A stretch of DNA of 37,375 bases, from positions 1 through 37,375 of the forward strand of contig CAJLTA010000021.1 of assembly GCA_905209455.1 (NCBI GenBank), in the 5' to 3' direction. This document shows, in pieces, positions 1 through 8,434 of this stretch. The notes under the pieces are model-generated. The model searched no databases, was not told the origin of the DNA, and saw only the letters and a program-made list of their open reading frames with translations. The first letter of the stretch is position 1. Each line of letters opens with the position of its first letter. This DNA is from an uncultured Collinsella sp. Lineage in GTDB: Bacteria; Actinomycetota; Coriobacteriia; Coriobacteriales; Coriobacteriaceae. Position numbers and translations under genes: made by a program.

Positions 1-822
1 CGGGGTCAGGCGCATGTCGACCCAGACTTTGGCGCGGTCGGGTACGACGTAGGGGCGATATCCGCCCTCGATTTGGCCGAACGTGATGGTCGAAGGCCCC
101 AGCTCATCGTGCGCGGGCAGCGCCACAAACGCGCGACGGAGCGAACACACGACCTCGGCCATGGCGGCGACGGCATCCGCGCCCTTCCAGGGCCGGCTTG
201 CATGCGCCGTCACGCCATCCATTTCAATCTCGAACCACGTACGCCCCTTGTGCGCCACCTGGATCTGTCCGTCGGTGGGCTCGGTGTCCAGCACCCATTC
301 GCGCGAACCGACCCAGCCGGCATCGATGGCTGCCTCGGAGCCTCGCATAAAGTCTTCCTCGTCGACCGAGCAGATGAGCGAAAAGCCGCGGCGGGGCAGC
401 GCGCCATCCGCCGCCACGCGCTCGAGCGTATGGACCAGTGCGGCAATGGCACAGGCCAGGCCACCCTTCATATCGCAGGCGCCGCGGCCGTAGAGCTTGC
501 CGTCGCGCACGACCGCCCCGAGCGGCGTAATGTCCGCGTCCCAGCCGTCGCCCAAGGTGACTGTATCCATGTGGCAGATGTAGACGAGCCGTGGCTCGTC
601 GCTCAAACCGGGCACGGTGACCATGAGATTGCGGCGTCCGGTCAGCACCTCGAGTTCCTCAACCTGCACGGCATGGAGCACCGGATGACTCAACCGCTCC
701 AATTGAGCCTCAACCAACACTTTGATATAGCGTTCAATCTCGCCCTCATACGCACCTGGGTCGGAACTGTCGATCCGCACGAGCCCTTGCGTAAGCCGCC
801 AAGCAAAATCTGTATCAACCAT
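1..822 (-). CDS. M20-family metallopeptidase/deacylase, 3' end missing
   Basis: This is a zinc-dependent amidohydrolase of the M20 family (ArgE/DapE/CPDG2 group). It is expected to hydrolyse an N-acyl amino acid or small peptide in the cytosol. The first 274 residues are present and the frame is open to base 1, so the gene is truncated by the window edge. The metal-site motifs are clear: HMDTV with H84 and D86, the bridging Asp D117 in GRGACDMKGG, and the catalytic Glu pair E155/E156 in CSVDEED. The dimerisation-domain hallmark DGVTAHASRPWKGADA follows. The ATG at 822 is preceded by GAGGTGCC as a ribosome site. It lies downstream of serA on the same strand but has its own promoter and is separated from serA by a terminator. 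Substrate cannot be fixed: DapE, ArgE and dipeptidase-like members share these motifs. Confidence 0.9.
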   Translation of the reverse strand, partial: MVDTDFAWRLTQGLVRIDSSDPGAYEGEIERYIKVLVEAQLERLSHPVLHAVQVEELEVLTGRRNLMVTVPGLSDEPRLVYICHMDTVTLGDGWDADITPLGAVVRDGKLYGRGACDMKGGLACAIAALVHTLERVAADGALPRRGFSLICSVDEEDFMRGSEAAIDAGWVGSREWVLDTEPTDGQIQVAHKGRTWFEIEMDGVTAHASRPWKGADAVAAMAEVVCSLRRAFVALPAHDELGPSTITFGQIEGGYRPYVVPDRAKVWVDMRLTP

Positions 823-836
823 AGGCACCTCACAGA

Positions 837-867
837 TAGTTAGGTCAACATACAAATTGTATGTCAA
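837..867 (-). promoter_or_regulatory. Promoter with palindromic operator for the M20 gene
   Basis: On the minus strand a perfect TTGACA box (867-862) is followed 18-19 bases later by a weak CTAACT/TAACTA -10 box (838-843). The spacer contains the perfect 8-1-8 palindrome ACATACAAATTGTATGT (848-864). A repressor bound there would block the promoter. The palindrome form resembles GntR-type operators, but that is inference; no regulator gene is adjacent. Confidence 0.55.
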
Positions 868-900
868 GAAGCGGCTCGGTGCATTTAATGGAGCGCTCAC

Positions 901-936
901 AAAAACGGGGGCGCCTCTCGTGCGAAAGGCGCCCCC
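901..936 (-). terminator. Rho-independent terminator after serA
   Basis: The ten-base arms GGGGGCGCCT (907-916) and AGGCGCCCCC (927-936) are exact complements. Read on the minus strand they are followed by a GTTTTTG tract. The hairpin lies about 64 bases past the serA stop and ends the serC-serA unit before the M20 promoter. Confidence 0.85.
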
Positions 937-999
937 GCGGGCATTCAATGTCAGTAACGGGCAGGCCACATGGGGAACTGCCCGTCAGATCAGCCGGCG

Positions 1000-2163
1000 C
1001 TATTTGATCACGCGCACGCGATACATCGACGGAATCTGCTTGAGCGCCTCGATGGTGCTGCTGTCCAGGTGCTCGTCGGTGTCGAACATGGTGTAGGCGT
1101 TCTCGCCGGCAGACTCGTTGGTCATACGCTGCACGTTGGCATTGTCCTTGGCCAGGATTGCCGTGATCTGACCGATCATGTTGGGCACGTTGGCGTGCAG
1201 GCAGGCGATGCGGCTTGCGGCGCGCGCCTTGCCCATGCTGCAGGCGGGGTAGTTGACGCTGTGCGCGATGTTGCCGTTCTCCAGGTAATCCTTAAGCTCG
1301 CTGATGGCCATGTCGGCGCAGTTGGCCTCGGCCTCGCCAGTGCCGGCGCCCGAGTGCGTGGTGATAAACGTGTTGGGCATCTTGACGGTCTTGGGCGTGG
1401 CAAAATCGCAGCTAAACCAGCTCAGCTTGCTCTCGCGCAGGGCGGCGTCAACGGCGTCCTCGTCAATGATGGTCTCGCGTGCGTAGTTGATGAGCACGGC
1501 GTCCGGGGCCAGCAGGTTGATCTGCTCGGTGCTGATCATGCCGATGGTGTCGGCCTTGCTGGGCACGTGCACCGTGAGGTAATCACAGCCGCGGCAGAGA
1601 TCTTCGAGCGTGCCCACGCGCTGCACCTCGCGGCTCAGCACCCACGCGTGCTCGACGGAAATGAACGGATCGTAGCCGTAGACGTCCATGCCCAGATTGA
1701 CGCAGGCGTTGGCGACCTTGGAGCCTACGTTGCCCAGACCGATGACGCCGATGCGCTTGCCCTTGAGCTCGCGGCCCACAAAGGCCTTCTTGGCCTTCTC
1801 GGCGTCGACCTGGATCTCGGGGTCGTCGGCGTTGTCGCGCACCCAGTTCATCGATTGCACCACGCCGCGGCTCGAGAGCACCAGCATGCCTAGGACGAGC
1901 TCCTTAACGGCGTTGCTGTTGGCACCGGGGGAGTTAAAGACGACGACGCCCTTCTTGGCGTACTCCTCGACGGGGATGTTGTTGACGCCGGCGCCGCAGC
2001 GGGCGATGGCGCGGATGCCCTCGGGCAGCTCGTAGCCGTGCAGGTCAGTCGAGCGCATCAGGATGGCGTCGGCCTCCTCGGCGGTGCTCACAAATTCGTA
2101 GCCCTCGCCAAACTCGACTTTGCCGTCCTTGGTGATGTCGTCGATGGTCTTAATCTTGCGCAT
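1000..2163 (-). CDS. serA: D-3-phosphoglycerate dehydrogenase (short form with ACT domain)
   Basis: It oxidises 3-phosphoglycerate to 3-phosphohydroxypyruvate with NAD+, the first step of serine synthesis. The 387 residues hold the substrate-binding loop ARCGAGVNN (54-62), the Rossmann motif GVIGLGNVG (139-147), catalytic Arg229 in YARET, catalytic His270 in THSGAG, and a C-terminal ACT domain from about residue 317 that probably senses serine. It is shorter than the E. coli enzyme's class with an extra intervening domain, and matches the compact form. Oddly, the Asp-Phe segment at 253-254, where a catalytic Glu normally follows within a few residues, reads DFATPK and has no acidic residue. 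The start at 2163 has AAGGAG in front. It is 69 bases downstream of serC with no terminator between, so the two form an operon. Confidence 0.95.
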   Translation of the reverse strand: MRKIKTIDDITKDGKVEFGEGYEFVSTAEEADAILMRSTDLHGYELPEGIRAIARCGAGVNNIPVEEYAKKGVVVFNSPGANSNAVKELVLGMLVLSSRGVVQSMNWVRDNADDPEIQVDAEKAKKAFVGRELKGKRIGVIGLGNVGSKVANACVNLGMDVYGYDPFISVEHAWVLSREVQRVGTLEDLCRGCDYLTVHVPSKADTIGMISTEQINLLAPDAVLINYARETIIDEDAVDAALRESKLSWFSCDFATPKTVKMPNTFITTHSGAGTGEAEANCADMAISELKDYLENGNIAHSVNYPACSMGKARAASRIACLHANVPNMIGQITAILAKDNANVQRMTNESAGENAYTMFDTDEHLDSSTIEALKQIPSMYRVRVIK

Positions 2164-2232
2164 GAAAAACTCCTTAGCAGGTTTGGTTTAAACAGGTGGT
2201 TTGAAGTGGCTGGTCGGCCCGCGCGTTGCGGG

Positions 2233-3357
2233 CTAGTTAGATCGCGGGCTCAAACTACGCTGCGTTTCGAAGTCCTTCATGTACGAGGCCAGTGCCTGCA
2301 CGTCTTCCATGGTTACGGCGTTGTAGACGCTGGCGCGCATGCCGCCTACCAGACGATGGCCCTTGACGTTTTGAATCTGGTGCTCGGCCGCGCCTGCGAC
2401 AAAGGCCGCGTCGAGTTCGGCGTCGCCGGTGCGGAAGGTGACGTTGGCGATGGAGCGGCTGTCGGCCTGCGTGGTGCCATGGAACAGCACACTGTGCTCG
2501 AGCAGGTCATAGAGCAGGTTGGCCTTGGCCCAGTTGCGCTCGGCCATGGCGGCAAGTCCGCCGGTCTCCTCGACCCACCGGAACACCTTGCCGCACACGT
2601 AGATGCCAAAGGTGTTGGGCGTGTTGAGCATGGAGCCCTTGGCGGCCTGGGTCTTAAGGTCCATGTACTGCGGCGCCCGCGCAAAGGCGGGGCCGTCGGC
2701 GATGAGGTCGTCGCGCACGATAACCACGGTCACGCCCGCGGCGCCGGCGTTTTTCTGCGCGCCGGCGTAGATGAGCCCGTAGCGCTCAACATCGAGCGGC
2801 TGCGACAGAAAGCAGCTCGAGACATCTGCGACCAGCGGTACGTCGCCGCAAGCGGGCAGCTCGTGGTACATGGTGCCAAAGATGGTGTTGTTCTGGCAGA
2901 TGTAAACGTAGTCGAGCCCGTCGCTCGCGGCCTCGGCGGCAATGCGCGCGTTGATGTCGGCCATGTCGGGGATGCGGTCGAAGTTGGTGTCCTCGGAGCT
3001 CGCGAGCAGCACGGCCTCGCCGTACTTGGCGGCCTCCTTGTATGCCTTGTTGGCAAAGTTGCCGGTCACGATGTAGCCGGCGCGGCCGCGGCGCATGAGG
3101 TTCATGGGGATGCCCGCAAACTGCAGCGTGGCGCCGCCCTGCAAAAACAGGACACGGTAGTTGTCGGGGATGCTCAGCAGGCGACGCAGGGTTGCCTCGG
3201 CGTCGTCGATGATCTGCTGGTACATGCTAGATCGATGGCTCATCTCGAGCACGGACATGCCGCAACCGCGGTAGTCCATCATCTCGTCGGCGATCTCGGC
3301 GAGCACGCTTGTGGGCAGCGCTGCCGGGCCAGCTGAGAAGTTGTGCACACGTGCCAT
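2233..3357 (-). CDS. serC: Phosphoserine aminotransferase
   Basis: This PLP enzyme converts 3-phosphohydroxypyruvate plus glutamate to O-phosphoserine, the step after SerA. The 374 residues show the N-terminal signature VHNFSAGPAALP, the cofactor-phosphate loop FLQGGATLQF (71-80), Asp178 in VADVSS that pairs with the pyridine nitrogen, and the PLP-forming Lys202 in YAGAQKNAG. The length is normal for the family. The ATG at 3357 follows GGGGGAAC. It is first in the serC-serA operon. The third enzyme, phosphoserine phosphatase SerB, is not in this window. A weak candidate -10 box (TAAAGT, minus strand, 3397-3402) lies about 40 bases upstream. The 226 bases between it and the antiporter gene show no other clear signal. 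Confidence 0.96.
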   Translation of the reverse strand: MARVHNFSAGPAALPTSVLAEIADEMMDYRGCGMSVLEMSHRSSMYQQIIDDAEATLRRLLSIPDNYRVLFLQGGATLQFAGIPMNLMRRGRAGYIVTGNFANKAYKEAAKYGEAVLLASSEDTNFDRIPDMADINARIAAEAASDGLDYVYICQNNTIFGTMYHELPACGDVPLVADVSSCFLSQPLDVERYGLIYAGAQKNAGAAGVTVVIVRDDLIADGPAFARAPQYMDLKTQAAKGSMLNTPNTFGIYVCGKVFRWVEETGGLAAMAERNWAKANLLYDLLEHSVLFHGTTQADSRSIANVTFRTGDAELDAAFVAGAAEHQIQNVKGHRLVGGMRASVYNAVTMEDVQALASYMKDFETQRSLSPRSN

Positions 3358-3583
3358 CTTCTAGTTCCCCCTTGTAGTCGTTTGGACGTTCGGGTTACTT
3401 TAGCACAGTGGAGCGCCAGGCGCGACCGCATCACGGTAAAACTCGAGTGCGTCGCTATGATTTACAGGATGGTTACATGGGGGAGGGGTGCTTTACTCCT
3501 CAGGCAAATCCAAATCTGCGAGCGAAGACATGAGGTTCCTAGGCGCTTGATCTCTTCGTCCTAAAGTAGCTACCTCCTAGTCA

Positions 3584-5185
3584 CTACGATGCTAGCGTGG
3601 CGATGACGGCTTCGTCGCCGGCGTATATTAGGGTGTTGCCGTCGGGGATGATCGTTTGGCCTTCGCGCTTGAGCATCACCACAATAAACGGATGTTTGCC
3701 TTGCGGCACATCGCACAGGCGCTGGCCGGCCAGGCGACCGTGGGGAGTCACGGTGACCTCGCGCAGCGTAACTTCGGTACGCTCTTCAAACGTCGGCGCG
3801 GCCATCACCAGCAGATCGCCTTCCTGGATCACGGTGTCGCCATTGGGCAGTACCGGGTGCGCCCCGTCGCGCAGCACCAGGACCACGAGCATATTTGTGG
3901 CGCTGCCAATGTCCGCGAGCGAGCGTCCGGCAAACGGATGTCCAGCGCACACCTTGAGCTTTACAAACGACATGCCGTCCTCGTCGTGGTAGTCGTTAAA
4001 GGTGCGGCGCACGTCGCCGGTCGCATCGATCATATCGAGCTTCTTCGCCACCGCCGGCAGCAGCGAGCCCTGCACCACAATGCTCGACACGGCAATCACA
4101 AACACCAGGTCAAACAGGTCGTGTCCGCCGGGAACGCCGGCCACCACGGCAAAGAGGCTAAACACGACCGAAGCTGCTCCGCGCAGGCCCGCCCAGCTTA
4201 CGAGCGCGACCTGGCGGGGGTTCGTCTTAAAGGGCGCCAGGAGCACGCCGACGGCGATGGGGCGGCTCACGTAGAGCATAAACGCCATGAGCGCCAGGCC
4301 CGGCAGCAGCATCTGTGGTAGGCGTGCGGGCGTGACGAGCAGGCCGAGCAAGAAGAAGATCGTCATCTCGGCCATCTCGGTGAGGGTGTCAAAGAAGTGC
4401 GCCATCTCGACCTTGCCGGTGATGTCGCTCGCACCCAGCACAATGCCGGCCAGGTATACGGCCAAAAAGCCGTTGCCGCCCAGATAGCTTGGTAGCGCGT
4501 AGGCGACGATCGCCACGGCGAACAAGAAGATGGTCTGCGCGCCCTCGGCCGTTGCGTGCGCGCGTTCAATCAGACGGCCCGCCGCCCAGCCGATGGCAAG
4601 GCCCAGGCCCGCGCCCAGGATAATCTGCTTGGCCAGCAGTGCGGGAATGTTGATGTCGCCGCCGGCCGCGAGTGCGGCGAGCACGGCGGTGAGCATGTAG
4701 GCGACGGGGTCGTTGGAGCCCGATTCGACCTCGAGCAGCGAGTCGGTGCCGCCCTTCAGCGAAAGGTTGTGCTCGCGCAGCACGCTAAAGACGCTGGCCG
4801 CGTCGGTGGATGCCACGACCGATCCCAACAGCAGGCCGTCGATCCAGTCGAACCCCAGCGCGAAGTGGGCGAACACGCCGGTGATGCCGGCAGTGATGAC
4901 GACGCCGAGCGTGCTCAGCAGCACCGCCGGCACAGCGACGGGTTTGGCACGGTCGATATTGGTGTTAAAGCCGCCGTAGAACATGATGAACAGCAGCGCC
5001 GTGCTGCAGACGGTTTCGGTGAGCGCATAGTCGCTAAAGTCGATATGCGCCGGGCCGTTGACGCCCAACAGCATGCCGAGCGCGATAAAGATGAGCAGGG
5101 TGGGGAAGGGGAGCTTTTTGCCGACGGGTTTGATGGTCAGACACAGAATGATGACGAGGCCGATAAAGAGAAGGATCTGGTTCAT
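3584..5185 (-). CDS. CPA1-type K+(Na+)/H+ antiporter with tandem RCK_C-like domains
   Basis: The protein is an inner-membrane cation/proton exchanger of the NhaP2/CvrA type. The 533 residues begin with about twelve hydrophobic segments (1-385). These include SGSNDPVAYML, which holds the Asn-Asp ion-binding pair typical of electroneutral CPA1 exchangers, and GLRGAASVVFSLFA near the end of the membrane domain. From about residue 395 the protein is soluble. It has two similar halves, each with the pattern leu-x-Asp-x-x...VVLVLR...LPNGDTxIxxGD (about 405-475 and 485-533), which I read as RCK_C/TrkA-C regulatory domains. These usually bind a nucleotide such as c-di-AMP or a cation; the ligand here is not known. 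The gene is probably monocistronic: 226 bases separate it from serC, and the next gene upstream is divergent. Confidence 0.9.
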   Translation of the reverse strand: MNQILLFIGLVIILCLTIKPVGKKLPFPTLLIFIALGMLLGVNGPAHIDFSDYALTETVCSTALLFIMFYGGFNTNIDRAKPVAVPAVLLSTLGVVITAGITGVFAHFALGFDWIDGLLLGSVVASTDAASVFSVLREHNLSLKGGTDSLLEVESGSNDPVAYMLTAVLAALAAGGDINIPALLAKQIILGAGLGLAIGWAAGRLIERAHATAEGAQTIFLFAVAIVAYALPSYLGGNGFLAVYLAGIVLGASDITGKVEMAHFFDTLTEMAEMTIFFLLGLLVTPARLPQMLLPGLALMAFMLYVSRPIAVGVLLAPFKTNPRQVALVSWAGLRGAASVVFSLFAVVAGVPGGHDLFDLVFVIAVSSIVVQGSLLPAVAKKLDMIDATGDVRRTFNDYHDEDGMSFVKLKVCAGHPFAGRSLADIGSATNMLVVLVLRDGAHPVLPNGDTVIQEGDLLVMAAPTFEERTEVTLREVTVTPHGRLAGQRLCDVPQGKHPFIVVMLKREGQTIIPDGNTLIYAGDEAVIATLAS

Positions 5186-5334
5186 GGATGGTGTCCGCTC
5201 CTGGTTGGTTGGCGTGGCACGGTCAGTTGCCTGCGGTTATTTGTACCCAAAGATGGTGGGTTTATGGGGTTGGATTGCGGGCGTGCGCGATATCGTCATA
5301 GACGGCTGCCGTCTTTGCCTCTGCTCGGAAACCC

Positions 5335-5363
5335 TTTCCAGCTTTATTGCAACGGAGTACAAT
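5335..5363 (+). promoter_or_regulatory. Promoter of the phosphatase gene
   Basis: TTTCCA (5335-5340) and TACAAT (5358-5363) are separated by 17 bases. The -10 box matches consensus at five of six positions. The predicted start of transcription is about 70 bases before the ATG at 5439. Confidence 0.55.
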
Positions 5364-5438
5364 GGGTAACGTTTAAGTTCAACTTGAAGTTTTAGTTGCG
5401 GCGCCGGGCTTCGGCCGCAATGCAAGGAGAGGCGTACC

Positions 5439-6278
5439 ATGGCGATCTATGTGACATCTGATGCTCACGGGCACGTGCGTGCGCTTGACGAAGCCCTGTC
5501 TAAGATCTCGTTGACGTCCGACGACACGCTGTACGAGCTGGGCGACATGATCGATCGTGGGCCCGATCCGGTCGGCGTTATTAAGCTCGTGCGCTCGCTG
5601 CCCAACGCCCACGTGCTCAAGGGTAATCACGAGCAGATCATGCTCGATGCCATCATTGGCCAGGATCCGCTCGATGCCGAGACCTGGGATATCAACGGTG
5701 GTTGGACGACGCGCGAGCAGCTCAACGACATGGAATTTGAGGCATACGAGGAGCTCGTGCGATGGATGGCCGCGCTGCCGCTCTACGCAGTGGTCGAGAC
5801 CGAGGAGCGCCCGTATCTGCTGGTACATGCTGGAATCGAGATGAAGGCGGCGCGCGCGTTTTTGCTTGAGCATGGCGTCGATTGTGCCGATGGCGTTGGA
5901 GCGGTGGGTGCCGATCGCGAGCTGCTGCAGCAGATGCTCGCGGTGCAGTCGTCCGATGACCTGCTGTGGATTCGTCATGGCTATTGGGATGCGTCGACCG
6001 GGCTGCTTTCTGCCGAGGGCAAGGGCCCGGTCGTGGTGAGCGGTCACACGCCCACGGTATCGCTTGGGCGCTATTGCGAGGTCGGTGGTCTGGCGGGGCT
6101 CGATGAGGAATCGGGACGCGGGCAGATCGTGCGCTTGGGCGGCGAGGACACTGCTGGTGTGCCCGATCGCATCGACATCGACTGCGCCGCCGCCACCGGC
6201 TCCGAGTTCGGCCGCGTGGGCATCCTGCGCCTGGACGACGGGGCCGAGTTCTACGCGAACATCAACCCGGGCGAATAA
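5439..6278 (+). CDS. PPP-family metallophosphoesterase (bacterial serine/threonine phosphatase-like)
   Basis: This cytosolic two-metal phosphoesterase of the PPP superfamily is related to PrpA/PrpE-type protein phosphatases and to ApaH. All motif blocks are visible in order: DAHGH (8-12), GDMIDRG (residues about 36-42), GNHE (about 63-66), LLVHAG in the middle, and SGHTP near residue 200. The 279-residue length fits single-domain bacterial PPP enzymes. The ATG at 5439 is preceded by AAGGAGAGG. The gene stands alone between a divergent antiporter and a convergent flippase and ends at a good terminator (6415-6458). The substrate could be a phosphoprotein or a dinucleoside polyphosphate; sequence alone does not separate these. 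Confidence 0.85.
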   Translation: MAIYVTSDAHGHVRALDEALSKISLTSDDTLYELGDMIDRGPDPVGVIKLVRSLPNAHVLKGNHEQIMLDAIIGQDPLDAETWDINGGWTTREQLNDMEFEAYEELVRWMAALPLYAVVETEERPYLLVHAGIEMKAARAFLLEHGVDCADGVGAVGADRELLQQMLAVQSSDDLLWIRHGYWDASTGLLSAEGKGPVVVSGHTPTVSLGRYCEVGGLAGLDEESGRGQIVRLGGEDTAGVPDRIDIDCAAATGSEFGRVGILRLDDGAEFYANINPGE

Positions 6279-6414
6279 CCTTGTTCCGCCGATCTACCGT
6301 AGCTAATTTGGGACGGGGCTTTTTTGACTACTTTCGGAGAGTAGCGCCTTCTTGCTCGGTAAGCGCTAGAAATGAGGAGCGTCTGCGTCCTCGACAGCGC
6401 GAAAATGCTCGAAA

Positions 6415-6458
6415 AACCGTCGCAACGGAGTCAAACGACGTCGCGGCGGTTCTTTTTT
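6415..6458 (+). terminator. Rho-independent terminator after the phosphatase gene
   Basis: The arms AACCGTCGC (6415-6423) and GCGGCGGTT (6443-6451) pair with one G-T wobble and are followed by CTTTTTT. The preceding stretch 6294-6345 carries a decayed TTGGGACGGGG palindrome similar in style to other repeats in this window. Confidence 0.75.
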
Positions 6459-6471
6459 GGCTGCCCGCTTG

Positions 6472-6594
6472 CTAAGTGAGTAGACTTTTTTGGAAATGCC
6501 GAGCACCCAACATATTTGCCTCAATAAAACCGCAGGTCACAGACTTGTGCTCTGTTGGTGTGGTCGGGGATTCGGTAAAAGTCTACTCACTTAG
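6472..6594. repeat. Large inverted-repeat element A (18-base arms, 87-base loop)
   Basis: A perfect inverted repeat, CTAAGTGAGTAGACTTTT at 6472-6489 and its exact complement at 6577-6594, encloses 87 bases. The loop holds the core TAAAACCGCAGGT (6525-6537) and the box TGGTGTGGTCGG (6556-6567). Both recur, reverse-complemented, in the loop of element B at 29316-29466, whose arms are quite different. No open reading frame is present. The rest of the 395-base gap (6279-6673) holds the terminator above and a short ACCCC/GGGGT hairpin (6625-6638) near the flippase 3' end. Confidence 0.85.
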
Positions 6595-6673
6595 TTTTGC
6601 GTGATGAATATTGTCCGCAACGAGACCCCAGACGGGGTGATTCCATCGCAAATTCCGGTGACCGGGCAGCTAA

Positions 6674-8254
6674 TTAGGCGCCGTATGGGTTGCGGTCGCG
6701 TTCGATGCGTTGGCGGATGCGGCGGTACTCGATTATCAGCAGCACCAGGAGTAGGGCCATGATGGCTAGGTAGCTCACTACAGCGCCCATCAGACCCAGC
6801 AGCTTAATCAGGATCACCGGCAGCACCACGCTTACGGCGAAGCAGATCAGGTAGATCTTGGTGACGTCTCTAGCGTGGCGTAGCACCGTGATGATGGCGT
6901 AGATAAAGTCGATGGCCGCGGTGACGCCGCCGGCGACGACCATCAGCAGCGCCAGCGTACGGTAGCGCTCAAAGCTGAGGCCGTACATAAAGCTCATGAG
7001 GGGAATACCGGGACCTGCCATAAATGCGGCGCACATGCCGGTGATGACCACGATCAGCGCCATAACGGCAACAATAATCAGGTCAAAGCGACGACGCTTG
7101 CGAGGATTAGCCCAAATGTTCGACAAGCGCAGGAGCTGCGGTTTATAGATAAATCCAATGCTCAGCAAAATAGCCTGCGCAGGAAAGAACAGGGCATTAA
7201 AGTACAGCTGATATTTGTATGCCAGCGTGCCTTCCATCACAAACTTGGGCATGCTCTCGATAAGGTTGAACAGGAACAGTGCACCAAAGAGCGGGGCGCA
7301 CTGGACAAACAGGTGGCCGACCTCGCGCAGGCTCACGCGGCGCGATTTTTCGGTCTCGAGCAGGGCGAGCGGCGCGGTGACCAGCACGAGCGAGGCGATC
7401 GCGGTGACACCCATGTCCATGGCCGCGATGGGCATGCTGCGCGTGAGGAACAGCGCCACGCTGAAGACCGCGATGACGCCGACGGAGCGTAGCGTTTGGC
7501 TCATTCCAGCCAAGTAGAGTTTGTCGGCCTGCTGCAGGCGGCCTTCGTACACGTCGGCGACGCCGTCGATGACCTTATACAGGTAGACGCCCAGGCCGAT
7601 CGTCGCCATCTGCGCGTCATAGCCGCGGGCGCTGCTATACATGAGGCCGCAGCCTAGGGCGAGCGCTCCGCAGATCCAACGATTGAGCTGGTAGGAGGCG
7701 AAGGACGTCTTTTCGTCGATGTCCGAGACCTGGAAATTGCGCACGCCGTAGTTGCACGCGATCATGATGAGCGTGCCGGTGACAAAGGCGATGGAGAACT
7801 TGCCGGCTTCTTCGGCGCCCACGAGCTGTGTGGACACGATGGTGAGCAGCGGAAACGCCAAGCCCCACACGGCGGTGCCGAGAGCGTTCCAAAGGTAATC
7901 GCGGCGGGTGGCGTGCTCCTCGTATTCCGCTTCCTGCATGGAGAACCCGCCGCCGTAGACGGCGCCGAGCAGACGGTTCCACCAAGCGTTGACCATGCGG
8001 CGGACGGGGCCGGGCTCCCGATCGCGTTCGCGCCGGCGACGTGTGGCTTGGCTGCTATCGGGCCCGCCGGCGTTGCGCTGACTCAGCTCTTGGATGCGTG
8101 CGAGTTCCTCGGCAGTGTGCGAGGCAGGGAAGAGGCCGTTCTCGATGCGGCCGCCCTGGGCCTTCGCGGCGCCGTCCTTCGATGCAGCGGGGTTGGAGGT
8201 GCCGTTGCGGCGGGCGATGGCGCGGCGAATGCTATCGAGGGGCGTGATACTCAA
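6674..8254 (-). CDS. Polysaccharide flippase (Wzx/MOP superfamily)
   Basis: The product is a predicted multi-pass membrane protein that moves lipid-linked glycans across the cytoplasmic membrane. The 526 residues start with a charged, disordered segment of about 115 residues rich in Arg, Lys and Gly. About twelve to fourteen hydrophobic helices follow, with the usual Wzx-like layout. The segment YLWNALGTAVWGLAFPLLT is typical of the first helix pair in oligosaccharide flippases. The likely start is TTG at 8254, preceded by AAAGGA. It is divergent from the lactate permease. No glycosyltransferases lie beside it, so the glycan cannot be named; capsule, wall teichoic acid-like polymer or exopolysaccharide are all possible. 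A wecA/tagO-like initiator lies about 9 kb away. Confidence 0.78.
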   Translation of the reverse strand: MSITPLDSIRRAIARRNGTSNPAASKDGAAKAQGGRIENGLFPASHTAEELARIQELSQRNAGGPDSSQATRRRRERDREPGPVRRMVNAWWNRLLGAVYGGGFSMQEAEYEEHATRRDYLWNALGTAVWGLAFPLLTIVSTQLVGAEEAGKFSIAFVTGTLIMIACNYGVRNFQVSDIDEKTSFASYQLNRWICGALALGCGLMYSSARGYDAQMATIGLGVYLYKVIDGVADVYEGRLQQADKLYLAGMSQTLRSVGVIAVFSVALFLTRSMPIAAMDMGVTAIASLVLVTAPLALLETEKSRRVSLREVGHLFVQCAPLFGALFLFNLIESMPKFVMEGTLAYKYQLYFNALFFPAQAILLSIGFIYKPQLLRLSNIWANPRKRRRFDLIIVAVMALIVVITGMCAAFMAGPGIPLMSFMYGLSFERYRTLALLMVVAGGVTAAIDFIYAIITVLRHARDVTKIYLICFAVSVVLPVILIKLLGLMGAVVSYLAIMALLLVLLIIEYRRIRQRIERDRNPYGA

Positions 8255-8282
8255 AGCGGAGTCCTTTCTATTGCTGCGCTTT

Positions 8283-8330
8283 AGTATAGACGCGACGGTG
8301 TTCGCTCGTGTTTTTGAACGGATTGTTCAA
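8283..8330 (-). promoter_or_regulatory. Flippase -10 box and a 17-base palindrome in the divergent spacer
   Basis: On the minus strand TATACT (8288-8283) is a good -10 box for the flippase, though no clear -35 box precedes it. Upstream is the exact palindrome TTGAACGGATTGTTCAA (8314-8330). It could be an operator shared by the flippase and the lactate permease, which start on either side. Function is inferred from position only. Confidence 0.4.
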
Positions 8331-8434
8331 TAATTTCGGCGGGCGGCTGTAATTTGTCGGTAAACGTGCGGTATCCTGTTGAAGTTTTGTGACACCCCCG
8401 ATGCCGCCCACGCGGTACCAAGGAGCTTCTACCT

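Noticed and set aside
73..843. Long plus-strand open frame opposite the M20 gene
   Set aside because: It is a shadow in GC-rich DNA. The minus-strand frame has complete M20 metal-site motifs and this one has no recognisable domain.
2038..3336. 432-codon plus-strand open frame opposite serC
   Set aside because: The opposite strand encodes a full serC with all PLP motifs. The plus frame is a codon-bias artefact rich in Gly, Val and His.
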